A stretch of DNA of 40,666 nt from Rachicladosporium sp. CCFEE 5018. Its lineage: Eukaryota > Ascomycota > Dothideomycetes > Cladosporiales > Cladosporiaceae. The notes under the pieces were generated by a model. It saw nothing but the letters and a program-made list of their open reading frames with translations, had not been told where the DNA came from and made no database searches. The stretch spans positions 339,551 through 380,216 of the forward strand of contig KZ111155.1 in assembly GCA_002077045.2 (NCBI GenBank), in the 5' to 3' direction. Below, piece after piece: positions 29,055 to 39,175 of this stretch. Within the stretch, counting starts at the first letter, position 1. Each line of letters begins with the position of its first letter. The position numbers were made by a program, and so were the translations under genes.

Positions 29055-29771
29055 ATGGCCGACATCGAGAATCCAACCCCCGGAACCCTCAACTGGCGAC
29101 TCAGTGCCCACCCAATCACTCTAGTCACTTTCCTCGCCTTCAGAGCAGGTACGGTATCCCATATCTAGGTCGCATGAGCCCCAAACTAACAGCATCCCCA
29201 GGCTCTCTCCTCTCCTACATCCTCGGCCTTTGGTTTACCAAGAACTCCATCCTCGTGTTCATCATAACCATCCTGCTATTAGCAGCAGACTTCTACTACC
29301 TCAAGAACATCGCCGGCCGGCGGCTCGTAGGCTTGCGATGGTGGAACGAAGCAGATCAGGCTTCAGGGAGTAGTCATTGGGTTTTTGAGAGCGCTCCGCA
29401 GGCCAACGAACCGGGAGGCAGGCTGGTGAATGCAACGGATAAAAGATTTTTTTGGCTGGCGCTGTATGCGCAGCCGGCGCTCTGGGTTGGGATGGCAATT
29501 GTGGCGTTGGTGAAAGTGTTCAACAATCCGATTTGGTTGGTTTTGGTCGGTGAGTGCTCCCGTGGTGTCATCTGTAAGGGAGAGTTGCTGGGCTCGAGCT
29601 AACAAAGATACAGCGATCGCACTCGTGCTTACGATCACGAATACATTGGCGTTCTCAAGATGCGACAAGTTCAGTCAAGCGAGTGGCGTGCTGGAGAGAG
29701 GATTGTACTCGGGTTCTCTGGCAAGGAACGTGGGAGGCGCGGTCTTCTCGCGGATGTTCAACAGAGGGTAG
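29055..29771 (+). CDS. TVP23: Golgi membrane protein TVP23
   Basis: Three exons, 29055-29148, 29202-29549 and 29614-29771, encode 199 aa; introns begin GTACGG and GTGAGT and phases agree. The DUF846/TVP23 family pattern is nearly complete: SAHPITLVTFLAFRAGSLLSY across the first junction, ILLLAADFYYLKNIAGRRLVG, LRWWNE, HWVFES, NATDKRFFWLALYAQPALWVGM and, across the second junction, AIALVLTITNTLAFSRCDKFSQAS. Four TM segments are expected. TVP23 is a late-Golgi membrane protein found with Tlg2-containing vesicles and implicated in retrograde/vesicle traffic. It is read divergently from VAS1. Confidence 0.95.
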
Positions 29772-29963
29772 GGCTGGTCTTGGTCAGCTGCCGTGATCGG
29801 CACATTGTAGAACTATCATGTGTCATCATACACACGAGCATGCTGCTTGATTGACACCAACGTGCTCATCTGGAGTCTCTACTTGCCACTTTCGGCAAGC
29901 TTCATACCATCGTCAGCGAACGAGCCTTGCTCCGACTTACCATGTGACTCCTTCCATCTTATC

Positions 29964-30986
29964 ATGCCTCAAGACGACGATCTTCTCGCAAGACTGAATG
30001 CACTGAAACCCTCTACCGTGAACTTACAGCCCACGCCTGTCACATCCGTCGACGTCGAAGTCTCCCGCCCGCAGACAGTTGAGGACAAGCTTGCGGCTCG
30101 CCTCAAGGCCTTGCGAAATGGAGACCAGGCAGCTGTGCACCACCTAGGAGAGGCCAAAAGTACTGAACTGCTACACACGTCCAGTGCGAGTGATCCGGTC
30201 CATGCTGCTGATCGGCTCACGCAACAGACCAGAGACGATGTTGCCACGGACCCAATCTCGATCTGGCAACACGACAATAACGACCAGTCGATTGACGATC
30301 TCCTGGCTGAGCTAGAGACGGATGAGCAGGCCAAACTTGATCCAGATGACCCGGATGATGTGGCAAAGCTGTTACGAGAAGCATCACTTGCCTTACCAAC
30401 CAACAGCGAATCAGCATCACAACTACATCCAACGGACGGCACCAACACCGGACCATCGAACGATACAGTAGAGCGCGAACCCGATGATCACGAAGCCGAA
30501 GATCGGGAAGACGATACCGCAGCAGACGACTACGTGCAACGGCTTCTCGCTGAGCTGGAAGTCGAGTCCAAGTACTCCGAAACGCATTTCAATTCCCAGA
30601 AGTCGCGCGAGGCTTCTGTTTCCAGTGCAAACGACGATCAACCGCCGTCCCCGCCATCATACGAAGACTCCGAGCTCCAAGCTCGGTTCAATAGCCTCTC
30701 ACTCGACCTGCCCTCCACACCTTCGGCCGCACCAGTGGCGAAGTCAAAGAAACCTTCCCCTAAGCCCAAGGCCGGCGCACCCAAATATACGGATGAAGAC
30801 ATTAACTCTTGGTGCTGTATCTGCAATGAGGACGGGGAAGTGAGGTGTCTGGGATGCGAGGGCGATGTGTATTGTCAGAAGTGCTGGGACGAGGGGCATG
30901 GGACGGGGATGGGGCAGGAGAAAGGGCATAGAGCTGTTGTGTTTGTGAGGAAGGGCAGAGGGTCAAGTGCTGTGGGAGCAGGATAG
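29964..30986 (+). CDS. ANCHR/ZFYVE19-like zinc-binding protein
   Basis: A single exon encodes 340 aa. The start at 29964 gives MPQDDDLLARLNALKPS; the frame upstream to 29820 has no conserved feature. Two short helices, LLARLNALKP and KLAARLKALR, resemble MIT-interacting motifs, and a third helix is DDLLAELETDEQ; long acidic, Ser-rich disordered segments separate them. The C-terminus is a Cys/His cluster, WCCICNEDGEVRCLGCEGD then YCQKCWDEGH (about 282-315), the pattern at the C-terminus of the abscission/NoCut checkpoint regulator family. In animals ANCHR retains VPS4 at the midbody; in fungi the role is undefined, probably ESCRT-linked. The C-terminal zinc module is the strongest evidence; an alternative view is a generic B-box-like protein. 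Confidence 0.75.
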   Translation: MPQDDDLLARLNALKPSTVNLQPTPVTSVDVEVSRPQTVEDKLAARLKALRNGDQAAVHHLGEAKSTELLHTSSASDPVHAADRLTQQTRDDVATDPISIWQHDNNDQSIDDLLAELETDEQAKLDPDDPDDVAKLLREASLALPTNSESASQLHPTDGTNTGPSNDTVEREPDDHEAEDREDDTAADDYVQRLLAELEVESKYSETHFNSQKSREASVSSANDDQPPSPPSYEDSELQARFNSLSLDLPSTPSAAPVAKSKKPSPKPKAGAPKYTDEDINSWCCICNEDGEVRCLGCEGDVYCQKCWDEGHGTGMGQEKGHRAVVFVRKGRGSSAVGAG

Positions 30987-31146
30987 CTGTTGTGTGCCTT
31001 TTCTTTTGATGTAAACCTCTGGCTTTTGTGTTTCTACTGCTGCCATCATCATATCATCGTCCGCCCAGCAGCCGCCAGCTTTAGGCTCTAGCATCGACCT
31101 GTACAACCATCCTTGCCCTCCTGGTCAGACGTGCAGTGTAGAACAT

Positions 31147-31810
31147 CTAGAACACATCACAGCTCTCGATCTTCACCTCACTGACTGGCTTGTCCCCACC
31201 ACCCACTCTAACCGAGCCGAGCTTGTCCACAACATCCTCACCCTGCACGACCTTCCCAAAAACAGTATGCTTCCCATTCAAATGCGGCGTCGGCCCCAAA
31301 GTAATGAAGAATTGGCTGCCATTCGTTCCTGGCCCGGAGTTGGCCATGGAAAGCGTACCCTTGGAGTCGTGGCGGAGCGAAGGCACAAACTCGTCCTCGA
31401 ATTTGGAACCGTAGATCGAGCTGCCGCCGCGGCCGGTACCGGTTGGGTCACCGCCCTGGATCATGAAGCCTTTGATTATGCGGTGGAAGATGACGTTGTC
31501 GTATTTGCCGGTGGCGGCGAGGGTGGCGAAGTTTTTGCAGGTCTGCTTGAACGTTAGCTAATATTCATCGAAGAAGAGGATATATATATGCACGCACCCT
31601 CGGGGTCTGGTCCTTGAATAAAGCGATGGTGATATCGCCTAGAGTGGTGTGGAGGACGACACCCTCAGCATTGTCGGGGTTGACGCCGGAGGCGGAGCCT
31701 GTAGGGCGGGACTGGGTGGTGGGGGCCGCTGCGGACGAGGAACCGGTGGTGCCAGTGGTGGTGTTCTCCTCCTCGTGTCCCTTGCCGAGCATTGACTTTA
31801 GCTTGTTCAT
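31147..31810 (-). CDS. Cyclophilin-type peptidyl-prolyl cis-trans isomerase, PPIL1-like
   Basis: Exons 31810-31598 and 31542-31147 (minus) encode 202 aa; the 55-base intron has a GTGCGT donor, an ATATATATAT tract and a GCTAAC branch site. The cyclophilin core starts VVLHTTLGDITIALF, then TCKNFATLA, FHRIIKGFMIQGGDPTGTGRGG with catalytic Arg, SIYGSKFEDEF, and SMANSGPGTNGSQFFITL, HLNGKHTVFGKV. Spacing matches PPIL1 (a spliceosomal cyclophilin in animals). About 50 residues of low-complexity Thr/Ser/Ala-rich sequence precede the core, starting MNKLKSMLGKGHEEEN; this is longer than in PPIL1. The upstream in-frame region lacks an ATG, so 31810 is the start. It ends 160 bases from the convergent ANCHR-like gene. 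Confidence 0.92.
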
Positions 31811-32088
31811 GATTGCGGTGTTGTTGAGTTGTTTTAATTTTGAGATTGGCGTGAATGGTTGATGTAAATCAAGAGAAGGTGTACGAGAAGAGCTTCGAGG
31901 TGAGCATAAACTTGTGAGCAGCGACGTCACTTGGTTTGCAGTCCGTGCTCAAGCACTGCCCGCCATTGAAGCGTCTCGAAGTCAGTGAGGCGATGTTCGG
32001 TGATGCACCGTTGAGACTCGAAGATATACATCGACATAGGAGCGTTGGATGCTTTCGGGGACACGACCTTCTCTCGACTTGCAATATC

Positions 32089-33437
32089 TCACACCGCCTC
32101 AATCACATCCCCAGCCTCCTTCCCTTCTCCGATCGAGCTCAGAAACAGATCCATAGCATCATCGTTCTGCCTTTGCAGATCAGCGTTATTGGAGAACGCC
32201 GCGGCTCCAGCAAAGAACTGCTTCATTCTCTGTGGATCTTTGTGCATATCGTCCTCAGCGTACGCGTACACTCTGCCGAATTGCCTTGCTAGATCGACTA
32301 CATGCTGTGATCGTGGTCTTCTCGTGGTGTCGTAGGCTGATAATGCAGGGGCGATATGCGAGACTTCGGTGACTTTCGAGAAGAGGTGGTCTAGCACTGC
32401 GGCGTCTTCGAGGGCCCTATGACCTATGTCAGCTACTATCGATACTCTGGCCTAGATTGTACGAACTGAGCTGCCCCCTGGCCCGCATATGGCATGCTGG
32501 CGTGTGCTGCATCGCCCAGCATAGCTACATTCCGTCGATTATAGTAAGGCGCATGGTCGTGGTCGGCAGCGGTCCAAGAAGCGCTCGTGTCCCTTGCAAC
32601 CATTGCGACAATCTGGCGTGCGTCTTCGCTGTAATCTTTGTACAGCTCTGGGTCCAGCGGAGGTGCCTTGCCGTCGACATACTTCGTTCCTCGGACTGCG
32701 ACACCAGCACTGAGTCTTGTTCCCTTATTCAATGGAATGCGGTTCACGTGGCCGCGCGGACCCATGAGAATGGGCACAACTCGGGTCCACTTCTCGTTGA
32801 TATGCTTCTTCGCTTCTTCCGTCGACATCATCGTGCGGTAGACCTGCCAGTTCTCGTGGTTCTTCGGCCCAGTCGCAGGATGGTCTGGTCCCAGCAGATA
32901 GCTCCTCGTGGGACTGTGGATACCATCCGCACCCAGCACGCAGTCAACCCACGCGTCTGTCCCATCCTTGAACGTGACATGTATCGCATGCTCCTCCCTC
33001 TCAGTCTCCTCAATTCTCTCCAGCCGTTTATCGAAGCTGATCCTGTCCTTCGGCACAAGCTGCAGGAACCCATCAAGCAGATCAGCCCGCGCTACAGTCT
33101 TCCTGCCCTTCGCCCTGCCCAGCTCAGCAACCAGCTCCCCACTATTCGGTCCCTGCGCTAGGATGACTTCTGTAACCATCTCAACGTTCTCATCGCCATG
33201 GCTGAGGGCCTTGTCGAAGTACACCTGCTTTACATCGGGACCGATAAGAGCCATGGCTTTGATGGCGTTGAGATGCAGCCCATAACCGGCGCCGACATCT
33301 TTGTAGGCTGCTACGCCTTCGTAGACGTGTACATCAAGGTGAGGCTTCTTGGAAAGACCGGCTGCGAGTGCGAGACCAGCGACACCGCCGCCCGTGATGG
33401 CGATCTTGATTTTGCGTTGGGGCTCGAGGGAGCCCAT
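32089..33437 (-). CDS. FAD-dependent monooxygenase (salicylate hydroxylase-like)
   Basis: Exons 33437-32467 and 32416-32089 (minus) encode 432 aa. The 50-base intron has a GTTCGT donor and ends CATAG; splicing restores AGQGAAQALEDAAVL, the conserved helix of this family. FAD-binding GGGVAGLALAAGL lies at residues 15-27 after a short hydrophilic N-terminus. The DG motif is VLGADGIHSPTRS and the GD motif MLGDAAHASMPYAGQGA. The family (UbiH/salicylate hydroxylase type, group A) hydroxylates aromatic acids with NAD(P)H. An in-frame upstream part up to 33554 is hydrophobic but starts at a GTG, so the ATG at 33437 is preferred. It is divergent from the SDR gene at 34191, with about 750 bases between. 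Confidence 0.92.
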
Positions 33438-34190
33438 GACTGCGGTGGATATGAGCACGAAGAAGAAAGCAACGCCGGAAGTTGAAAACAGAGCAAGAGA
33501 AAGGACCAGAAAGAAGCTGAAGTTCGCGAAATGATAATCATGCAGCTGGCTCACTCAAAGGCATTGATGTCGCCGTCATAGTCCGCAACTCCGTTGAATC
33601 ATTGCCTTACGAGCAGACATCAACTGGTAGTAGAAACGACCGGACTTCCCTTTAAGACCCATTCTGCTTTATTCCCGTAACGAGACCGAATTGCTCAGAT
33701 GGTTCCAAGGGCTTGTATAAGGGTAGCGGAAGCAAAAGAGGCATGTCCTTCGGGTTTGCCATTACGGTTCACTTCGCGCTAGTGCTGCAGGAACGAGTGG
33801 GGTCCAGATCCGAGATCGAAGTGGCATCACATCAACATTATTACGACAACAACGATTTTTCGCACCGCCTCCGCAAAGAGTATACGAGCCAGTATGGTTC
33901 ACCGCGGGAACTTTAGGCGCGATAGGTAGGTGTTCTCCAACATCTCGGTCGCCCATCAGACCGCAGGACCATGTACACCTTACCTGCGCTCTGCACGAGC
34001 GCAGGCGGGACAGTACGCACGCACGCATCACCGCCAGACGATTGGCGATATTGTTACGACATCAAGATGTCTGCATGTACAAAAGGCGAGCTCGAACCGC
34101 GCTCATATCTCTGTAACGTCCAACCTTCATTCAGCGTTCCCATGCACTCATGTCACTCAGATCAATCGACAGTTCGCCAGAAACTTCAGC
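33438..34190. other. Divergent region between FAD monooxygenase and SDR
   Basis: About 0.75 kb, expected to hold both promoters. The SDR frame stays open upstream to beyond 33930 without an ATG (see findings). No independent gene is supported. Confidence 0.4.
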
Positions 34191-35196
34191 ATGGCTTCAG
34201 ATGACTCCAAGTCCCAGAATGAGGACGACTTCGAGCTCGAGAACGTCTTCAATGTCAAGAATATGGTTGCGTTGATCACTAGTGGCGGATTGGGAATAGG
34301 CCTTATGGCAGCTCAGGTGAGCGTGATGGGCTCTGGATGAAGCATGACGGGGCATTGCTTACCCATGCTAGGCCCTCGCCGTCAATGGTGCCAAGGTCTA
34401 CATCGTCGGACGTACCGAAGAGAAGCTCGAGACAGTCGTCAGTACCTACAGCAAAGGCATCGCCGGCAGCCTGCAGCATATCGTAGCCGACGTGAGCAAG
34501 AAGGACGGCATTGCCAAGCTCTACGACGACTTCTCTGAGAGGGAGAAGCACCTTGACATACTGATCAACAACGCCGGCACCAGCACCGCGACCTTCAACA
34601 CCGAGGCTGGCTCGGCCGAGGAATTGAAAAAAGCTCTTTTCGACAACGAGCAAGCCACGTTCAAAGACTGGAGCGCAGTCTACCGCCCGAACGTGTCGCA
34701 GAGCTACTTCATGACGACTTGCTTCTTGCCGCTGCTGCATCCCGCAACTGAGAAGACGTATGGCTGGAGCTCGACGGTGATCAACATCTGCTCGATCTCC
34801 GGACAGGTCAAGACGACCCAGCATCATCCGCAATACAATGCTAGCAAAGCTGCGACGATTCACTTGAACCGCATGTTGGCGAACGAGATCCAAGGAAATG
34901 GGCTGAAGATTAGGGTGAACTCGATCGCACCAGGTATGCTGGCTAACATTAGGGTATGCGTCCCTTCTTGCTGACAATATCTAGGCGTCTTTTCATCCGA
35001 GATGACGGCTGGCGAGTCCGGTGCGAACCAGAAGAGCTTCATCCCGAAAGACAAGTACGCTGCGAAGATTCCCGCCGGGCGTCCAGGTCACGACCGCGAC
35101 ATGGCAAACGCGATTCTCTTCGCAGCAACGAACCAATACTTGAACGGACAGACAGTCACAGTGGATGGAAGGTACACACTCGCAGCAGGCAAGTAG
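34191..35196 (+). CDS. Short-chain dehydrogenase/reductase (RhlG/3-oxoacyl-reductase-like)
   Basis: Three exons, 34191-34316, 34372-34933 and 34985-35196, encode 299 aa; donors are GTGAGC and GTATGC, introns 55 and 51 bases. The Rossmann entry is NMVALITSGGLGIGLMAAQALAV, where the usual TGGGxGIG reads TSGGLGIG; then GAKVYIVGRTEEKLE, LDILINNAGTS, the catalytic Ser in INICSISGQ and YNASK with Tyr and Lys. IRVNSIAPG crosses to VFSSEMT and the C-terminus has NQYLNGQTVTVDGRY. Blocks such as VNGAKVYIVGRTEEKLE are typical of fungal proteins named rhamnolipid 3-oxoacyl-ACP reductase; the real substrate is unknown. NADP preference is suggested by the Arg after the second strand. ATG at 34191 is the first in frame. 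Confidence 0.9.
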
Positions 35197-35410
35197 ACTG
35201 ATGTAAGTGTCAATGCAGTGGCTTGGCGGGTTTCAGATGCAGATTGAGCCGTTTCTCTCCGTTATCAAAACTGACCTGTCGCGTCGTTTACGCGACGCAC
35301 TATATGCGCTTTGGTCACTCCAATCGGTACATGTAATTACCTTTCTGTCTGTTTCTTACCTACTCAACTACGACGTCAATCACGTTCTATGTTCATGTAC
35401 GAGCACCACA

Positions 35411-37237
35411 ATGGAATCACAAGTCCATGTTGGCGAAAGGCTAGCAGCCGGTCCGACAGCCTCCCGACTTGCGGCCAGGAATGCACGCCGAGCAAAGGCC
35501 AGGAGAGAAAAACGCAAGCTTGAGAAAACGGCACAAGTCAAACCTGCTCGGAATGATGTTTCGACACGCACATCAGCTACGGCTCCAAGCGCAGGTCCAC
35601 AAGGACGGCTGTCCGCGACTCCAGTTGCTCGCCCGCAACCTACTCCTCCATCATCCACTCAATCGACTCCAAGATGTGTGACTGCAGAGTACGATACCGA
35701 GTCAGCCACCAATCAAGGCACCGAATCCGCAACCCAGGACTCGGACATGCATGAGTCCCTCGAGGTAGACCCTGAGGCATTGCCATCTGTCATTGCCGTG
35801 GACATGAACGAGCCTATCAAGATCGAAGATGAGCTCCATCCACCCGCCCTTGCTAGGAGTATCCCCCCGCACAGCTACAACCCCGACCCATATGAGAGTA
35901 AGTCTGTAGCCGAGACATACACTCTTGAAACGCGTCCCGAATCGCCGGAGCTTGGGTACCTCAAGCTATTGATGACAGGACTTCAGGAGGTGTCTTCGCA
36001 AATGAAGAGCATGAACGAAAGGGTAGCACGGATCGAAGAGACCACCGGGCGCACGGACAGACGAGTCAGAGCCCTCGATGACAAGGTGCATGATGTGAAA
36101 GAGGATGTCCGGCACATACACAAGGTCTCTGACGAGGTGTTGGGCCACGTCAACGAGGTTCAAGAGAAGATGGGTAGTATTGAAGAGCTTGTTGAGGCGG
36201 CGCAGGAGACGCTGAAGGTCAAGTTGGGAGACGTGGACGAGCGCATACGGAAAGTGCACCTCAGTCTAGAGGACAAGATGGGTGTGGTCGGGGACAAGCT
36301 GACTGTGGTCGGAGATCAGGTGCAGGGAATGCAAGAAGTCGCGAAGGCTCAGATGGGTGTCCTCGACACGCGTGTTGAGACTATGCACGAGAGCTGGGAG
36401 GGCAAGATGGCTGGCATGGACCGTTGCTTCCGGGGGGCGCAACAGACGGTGCATGATGAGGTGGTTGAAGTTGGCAAGAGCCTCCGGACTATGCATGGGG
36501 TGATGGAGGCAAAGATGAGTGACATTCACGCGGTGCAAAAGAGGATGTATGATGAGGCGGGTAGCGTTAGCAAAGATCTCCAGGCTATGCATCGGGCGAT
36601 GGAAGCAAAGACGGCCGGAATCCACGCGCAGGTCCTCACGGTGCAGCAGACGATCGAGGGAAAGATGCGTGACACTGATAAGATTGTCCACTCGATGCAC
36701 GAGACGGAGCAGACAAAGATGACCTCAATCAATACCCATCTTGAGAATCTGCACGGAGCGGTGCAGAACAAGATGGATGACATCGAGGAGCGAGTCCAGA
36801 CGGCATCCGATTCAACGACTCGCATCGATAAGCAGCTTCAGGCAATGCACCAATACCTGATTACTGTCCATGCGCGAACTGGAACAGTCTACGACCGAGT
36901 ACTTGAAATTCACGAGAAGAGCCTCGAAACACATCACAAAATCGGAGCGATGGGTGCTTGGCAAGTCACAGTGGGCAAGCAAGTCAGCAGCGTCCATGAC
37001 CGTGTGGCCGATGTGCATGGCCAGGTGGGCTGGATCTACGGCAACGAGGGGAATCTAAATGAGAAATACTTTCCGTACATAGAGTCACACCTGGCCGCGA
37101 CACACAAGATGGTGGCGGGAATTGAGAAGAGTCTTACTCAACCCGGAGGGCAGATCACTCGTCTCGTCGAACCAGTTCATTGGGACGTGGGAGAACATAT
37201 CCAGCCAGCTGCGAAGTCTATATATGTACACGTGTAA
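35411..37237 (+). CDS. Long repetitive coiled-coil protein of unknown function
   Basis: I do not recognise a family. One exon encodes 608 aa from the ATG at 35411; the frame is open upstream to 35207 but that part looks like leader. Residues 15-40 are strongly basic (RNARRAKARREKRKLEK), a possible nuclear signal or RNA/membrane contact. A disordered, acidic Ser/Thr/Pro-rich part follows to about 180. From about 220 to 545 the protein is a continuous heptad/hendecad coiled coil made of repeating units, usually 18 residues, with M/V-H/Q at the start and K-M at positions 8-9 (for example MHGVMEAKM, MHETEQTKM, LHGAVQNKM). No Cys-rich, enzymatic or TM segment is seen. A filament, scaffold or septal/organelle tether role would be speculation. 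Confidence 0.75.
   Translation: MESQVHVGERLAAGPTASRLAARNARRAKARREKRKLEKTAQVKPARNDVSTRTSATAPSAGPQGRLSATPVARPQPTPPSSTQSTPRCVTAEYDTESATNQGTESATQDSDMHESLEVDPEALPSVIAVDMNEPIKIEDELHPPALARSIPPHSYNPDPYESKSVAETYTLETRPESPELGYLKLLMTGLQEVSSQMKSMNERVARIEETTGRTDRRVRALDDKVHDVKEDVRHIHKVSDEVLGHVNEVQEKMGSIEELVEAAQETLKVKLGDVDERIRKVHLSLEDKMGVVGDKLTVVGDQVQGMQEVAKAQMGVLDTRVETMHESWEGKMAGMDRCFRGAQQTVHDEVVEVGKSLRTMHGVMEAKMSDIHAVQKRMYDEAGSVSKDLQAMHRAMEAKTAGIHAQVLTVQQTIEGKMRDTDKIVHSMHETEQTKMTSINTHLENLHGAVQNKMDDIEERVQTASDSTTRIDKQLQAMHQYLITVHARTGTVYDRVLEIHEKSLETHHKIGAMGAWQVTVGKQVSSVHDRVADVHGQVGWIYGNEGNLNEKYFPYIESHLAATHKMVAGIEKSLTQPGGQITRLVEPVHWDVGEHIQPAAKSIYVHV
36074..37040 (+). repeat. Tandem 54-bp/42-bp units encoding 18- and 14-residue coiled-coil repeats
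   Basis: In-frame units of 18 (7+11) and 14 (7+7) residues, with occasional 21 and 25, follow each other without gaps. Codons around the K-M pair stay similar (GGCAAGATG, GCAAAGATG, GGAAAGATG, ACAAAGATG, AACAAGATG), so the repeat is visible in DNA as well as protein. Confidence 0.65.
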
Positions 37238-37940
37238 TGAGCAGGCTTGCGGACAGGATGATGACGAGGTCTATCCCGGGAACAATTGACCTGGCGATCT
37301 CAATGGACGCATCTGGACTGCTTGGGATCGAATCGACAATCAAAGTGCTGAGACGCAGCGACGGCTATCAGCACTGCGGAGCCAGATGGGTGACTCTCGC
37401 GGACAAGACATCATAGTCCACACGTAGGCCGATTAGGTTCCGTCACCAAGTCCGATGGCTTACGGATGTCGAGGAGCAGCCGCCTATTAAGGTTCACCTG
37501 GAGACAAAGCTCCCACAGGCAGGACGGCACATCCCAATGCCGTCGCAGTGCAGCGATAGCTTGCGAGGCAGCCTGCTGGACTGAGCAGCATGCCTTCACC
37601 AGCTCACTGAGCATGCGCAAGATCAGATGTGGTTGCTTTTGGTCTCAGGGCATGAGACTCTCACGGGTTGTTGTTAGTGCTGGTCATCTGAACGACGTGA
37701 TCCATGCGACCATTGCGCGGTACAATATACTATGGCATCAGATCTGCTGCAGTGTATCCGCGATGACGCTGATCGATAGCCTGTCGAGGTGTGCGAAGAA
37801 GGGAAGGCTGTCGCCTCGATTGCACGTGGACTTTGACGCTAGTGGCTTCGATGAGACTCATCCTTGTTCATCAAATCAGGTGGCACACAACGTTGTGTCT
37901 AAGGTATCGCTACCGTAGGGGGCCGGAGCCGTGCTTCTGC
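37238..37940. other. Convergent spacer before MDE1
   Basis: About 0.7 kb between convergent genes with no supported gene; open frames here (37411-37918) have no motif. Confidence 0.4.
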
Positions 37941-38730
37941 TTATGTCCACTTCAGCCCCAGCTTATGCATCTCCACCGCAAGCTGAAACAGGTAGTCAAG
38001 ACTTTCCGCCTGCGTCTTTGCCTGCGTGACGTCCTTTCCCCAGACATACACTCCATGCCGCCTCACCAGCACCGCACATGTCTCTGGCCACTCCAACATA
38101 GCCTTCTCCAGACTCTCTTTCAAGTCCTCCTCATGTGCAGTGTTCTCGATGATGGGTATCCGCATCGTATCAAAGTAGCCCAAATTGCCCAGCTTCCTCC
38201 CACCCTCAGCGATCTCGGTGCTGCCAGTACCACCCCGTGATATGCCCTTGATCTGCTCTATTTGGCTGATCTCGAATACGCCTTTCCTTCCCTGCATACC
38301 AGCTTCACAAAGTAGCGTCACTAGCACAGCCCACTGACTGTGCGTATGTATACAACATCCCGCGCCCCTCAACGTAAAAGCAGCAAGAAAGAGAGGGGTG
38401 CAAGCAGAGGATTTGAGAGCCTACCATGGGCGTCAGCCCCACCTAGTGCGCATTACCAGCCTCGACACCTACCAGCGGTCTGCGTATGTACTCTCGGGAT
38501 GCATAGTCCATGACGAAGATACTTTCGGGCTGCATGAGCTCTTTCTCTACGCCAGATGGGGCTAGGAAGATGTGTTTGTCATGTCTGATTGAGACGCCGC
38601 CGCCCGTGCCTGTCACCCAGCCGTGGCCGTAGAATTGGCGGCAGAGGGAGCAGATGAGGTTCGCTGGGTGCTTCGGGTCCGGGGATTGAACGAGAGCGTC
38701 GGAATTGACATCATGGCCGGTGGATGTCAT
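37941..38730 (-). CDS. MDE1: Methylthioribulose-1-phosphate dehydratase
   Basis: Exons 38730-38473 and 38420-37941 (minus) encode 245 aa; the 52-base intron has a GTAGGT donor and TAG acceptor and joins YIRRPL to ALKSSACTPLF. The class II aldolase/adducin fold is clear: LICSLCRQFYGHGWVTGTGGGVSI, FLAPSGVEKE, then GAGCCIHTHSQWAV with the zinc-binding HTH, FEISQIEQIKGI, LGYFDTMRIPIIENTAHEEDL, and CAVLVRRHGVYVWGKDVTQAKTQAESLDYLF with a third metal His. It dehydrates 5-methylthioribulose-1-phosphate in the methionine salvage pathway, in the cytoplasm. Length and motifs match fungal Mde1/MtnB. The frame just upstream (38711-39007, minus) is probably leader, not a separate gene. Confidence 0.94.
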
Positions 38731-39175
38731 AATGAGGGGCGGTGATCTGACTATCGGGGTCTAGGGTTGGTGCAAACCGAACCAGACGGACAAGAGGCAG
38801 GAGGTGAAGTTCGTTAGGCAACGCCAAGCAATTGACTTCATTGGGCACAAGGAACATACAGAAGACCCAACGATATACAATTTGCTGCCTTTCCAAATCG
38901 GACGTGGTCGACCATAGTCCGACGATCTCGAGCTGAAGCAGCTCGAAAGTAGGACTGACAGGATCTGCAGTCTCCCCCTTCTCCGCGACAACTGCCGAGA
39001 TCTGCATTCAATGGCACGAATTGCCAACACTTGCTAATCCCTCCGCCATCCTAGCATTGTGCGTTACTGCGCACCACTAGCATGAGAGGGTGAGGACTAG
39101 ATCTTGGCCGGCAGACTTCGGTAGTAAAGTCTTGAGTTGTCTGGCCGACTGGGTAAGAAGCCGTCAACTTTCATC
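38731..39175. other. Intergenic, promoter side of MDE1
   Basis: About 0.44 kb between tandem minus-strand genes. Open frames 38711-39030 on the minus strand have no recognisable content. Confidence 0.4.

Noticed and set aside
33438..33554. Hydrophobic N-terminal extension of the second FAD monooxygenase
   Set aside because: It begins at a GTG with no ATG in frame; the ATG at 33437 fits the family's start.
38711..39007. 98-codon minus-strand frame upstream of MDE1
   Set aside because: It overlaps the MDE1 start and has no family resemblance; more likely 5' leader.
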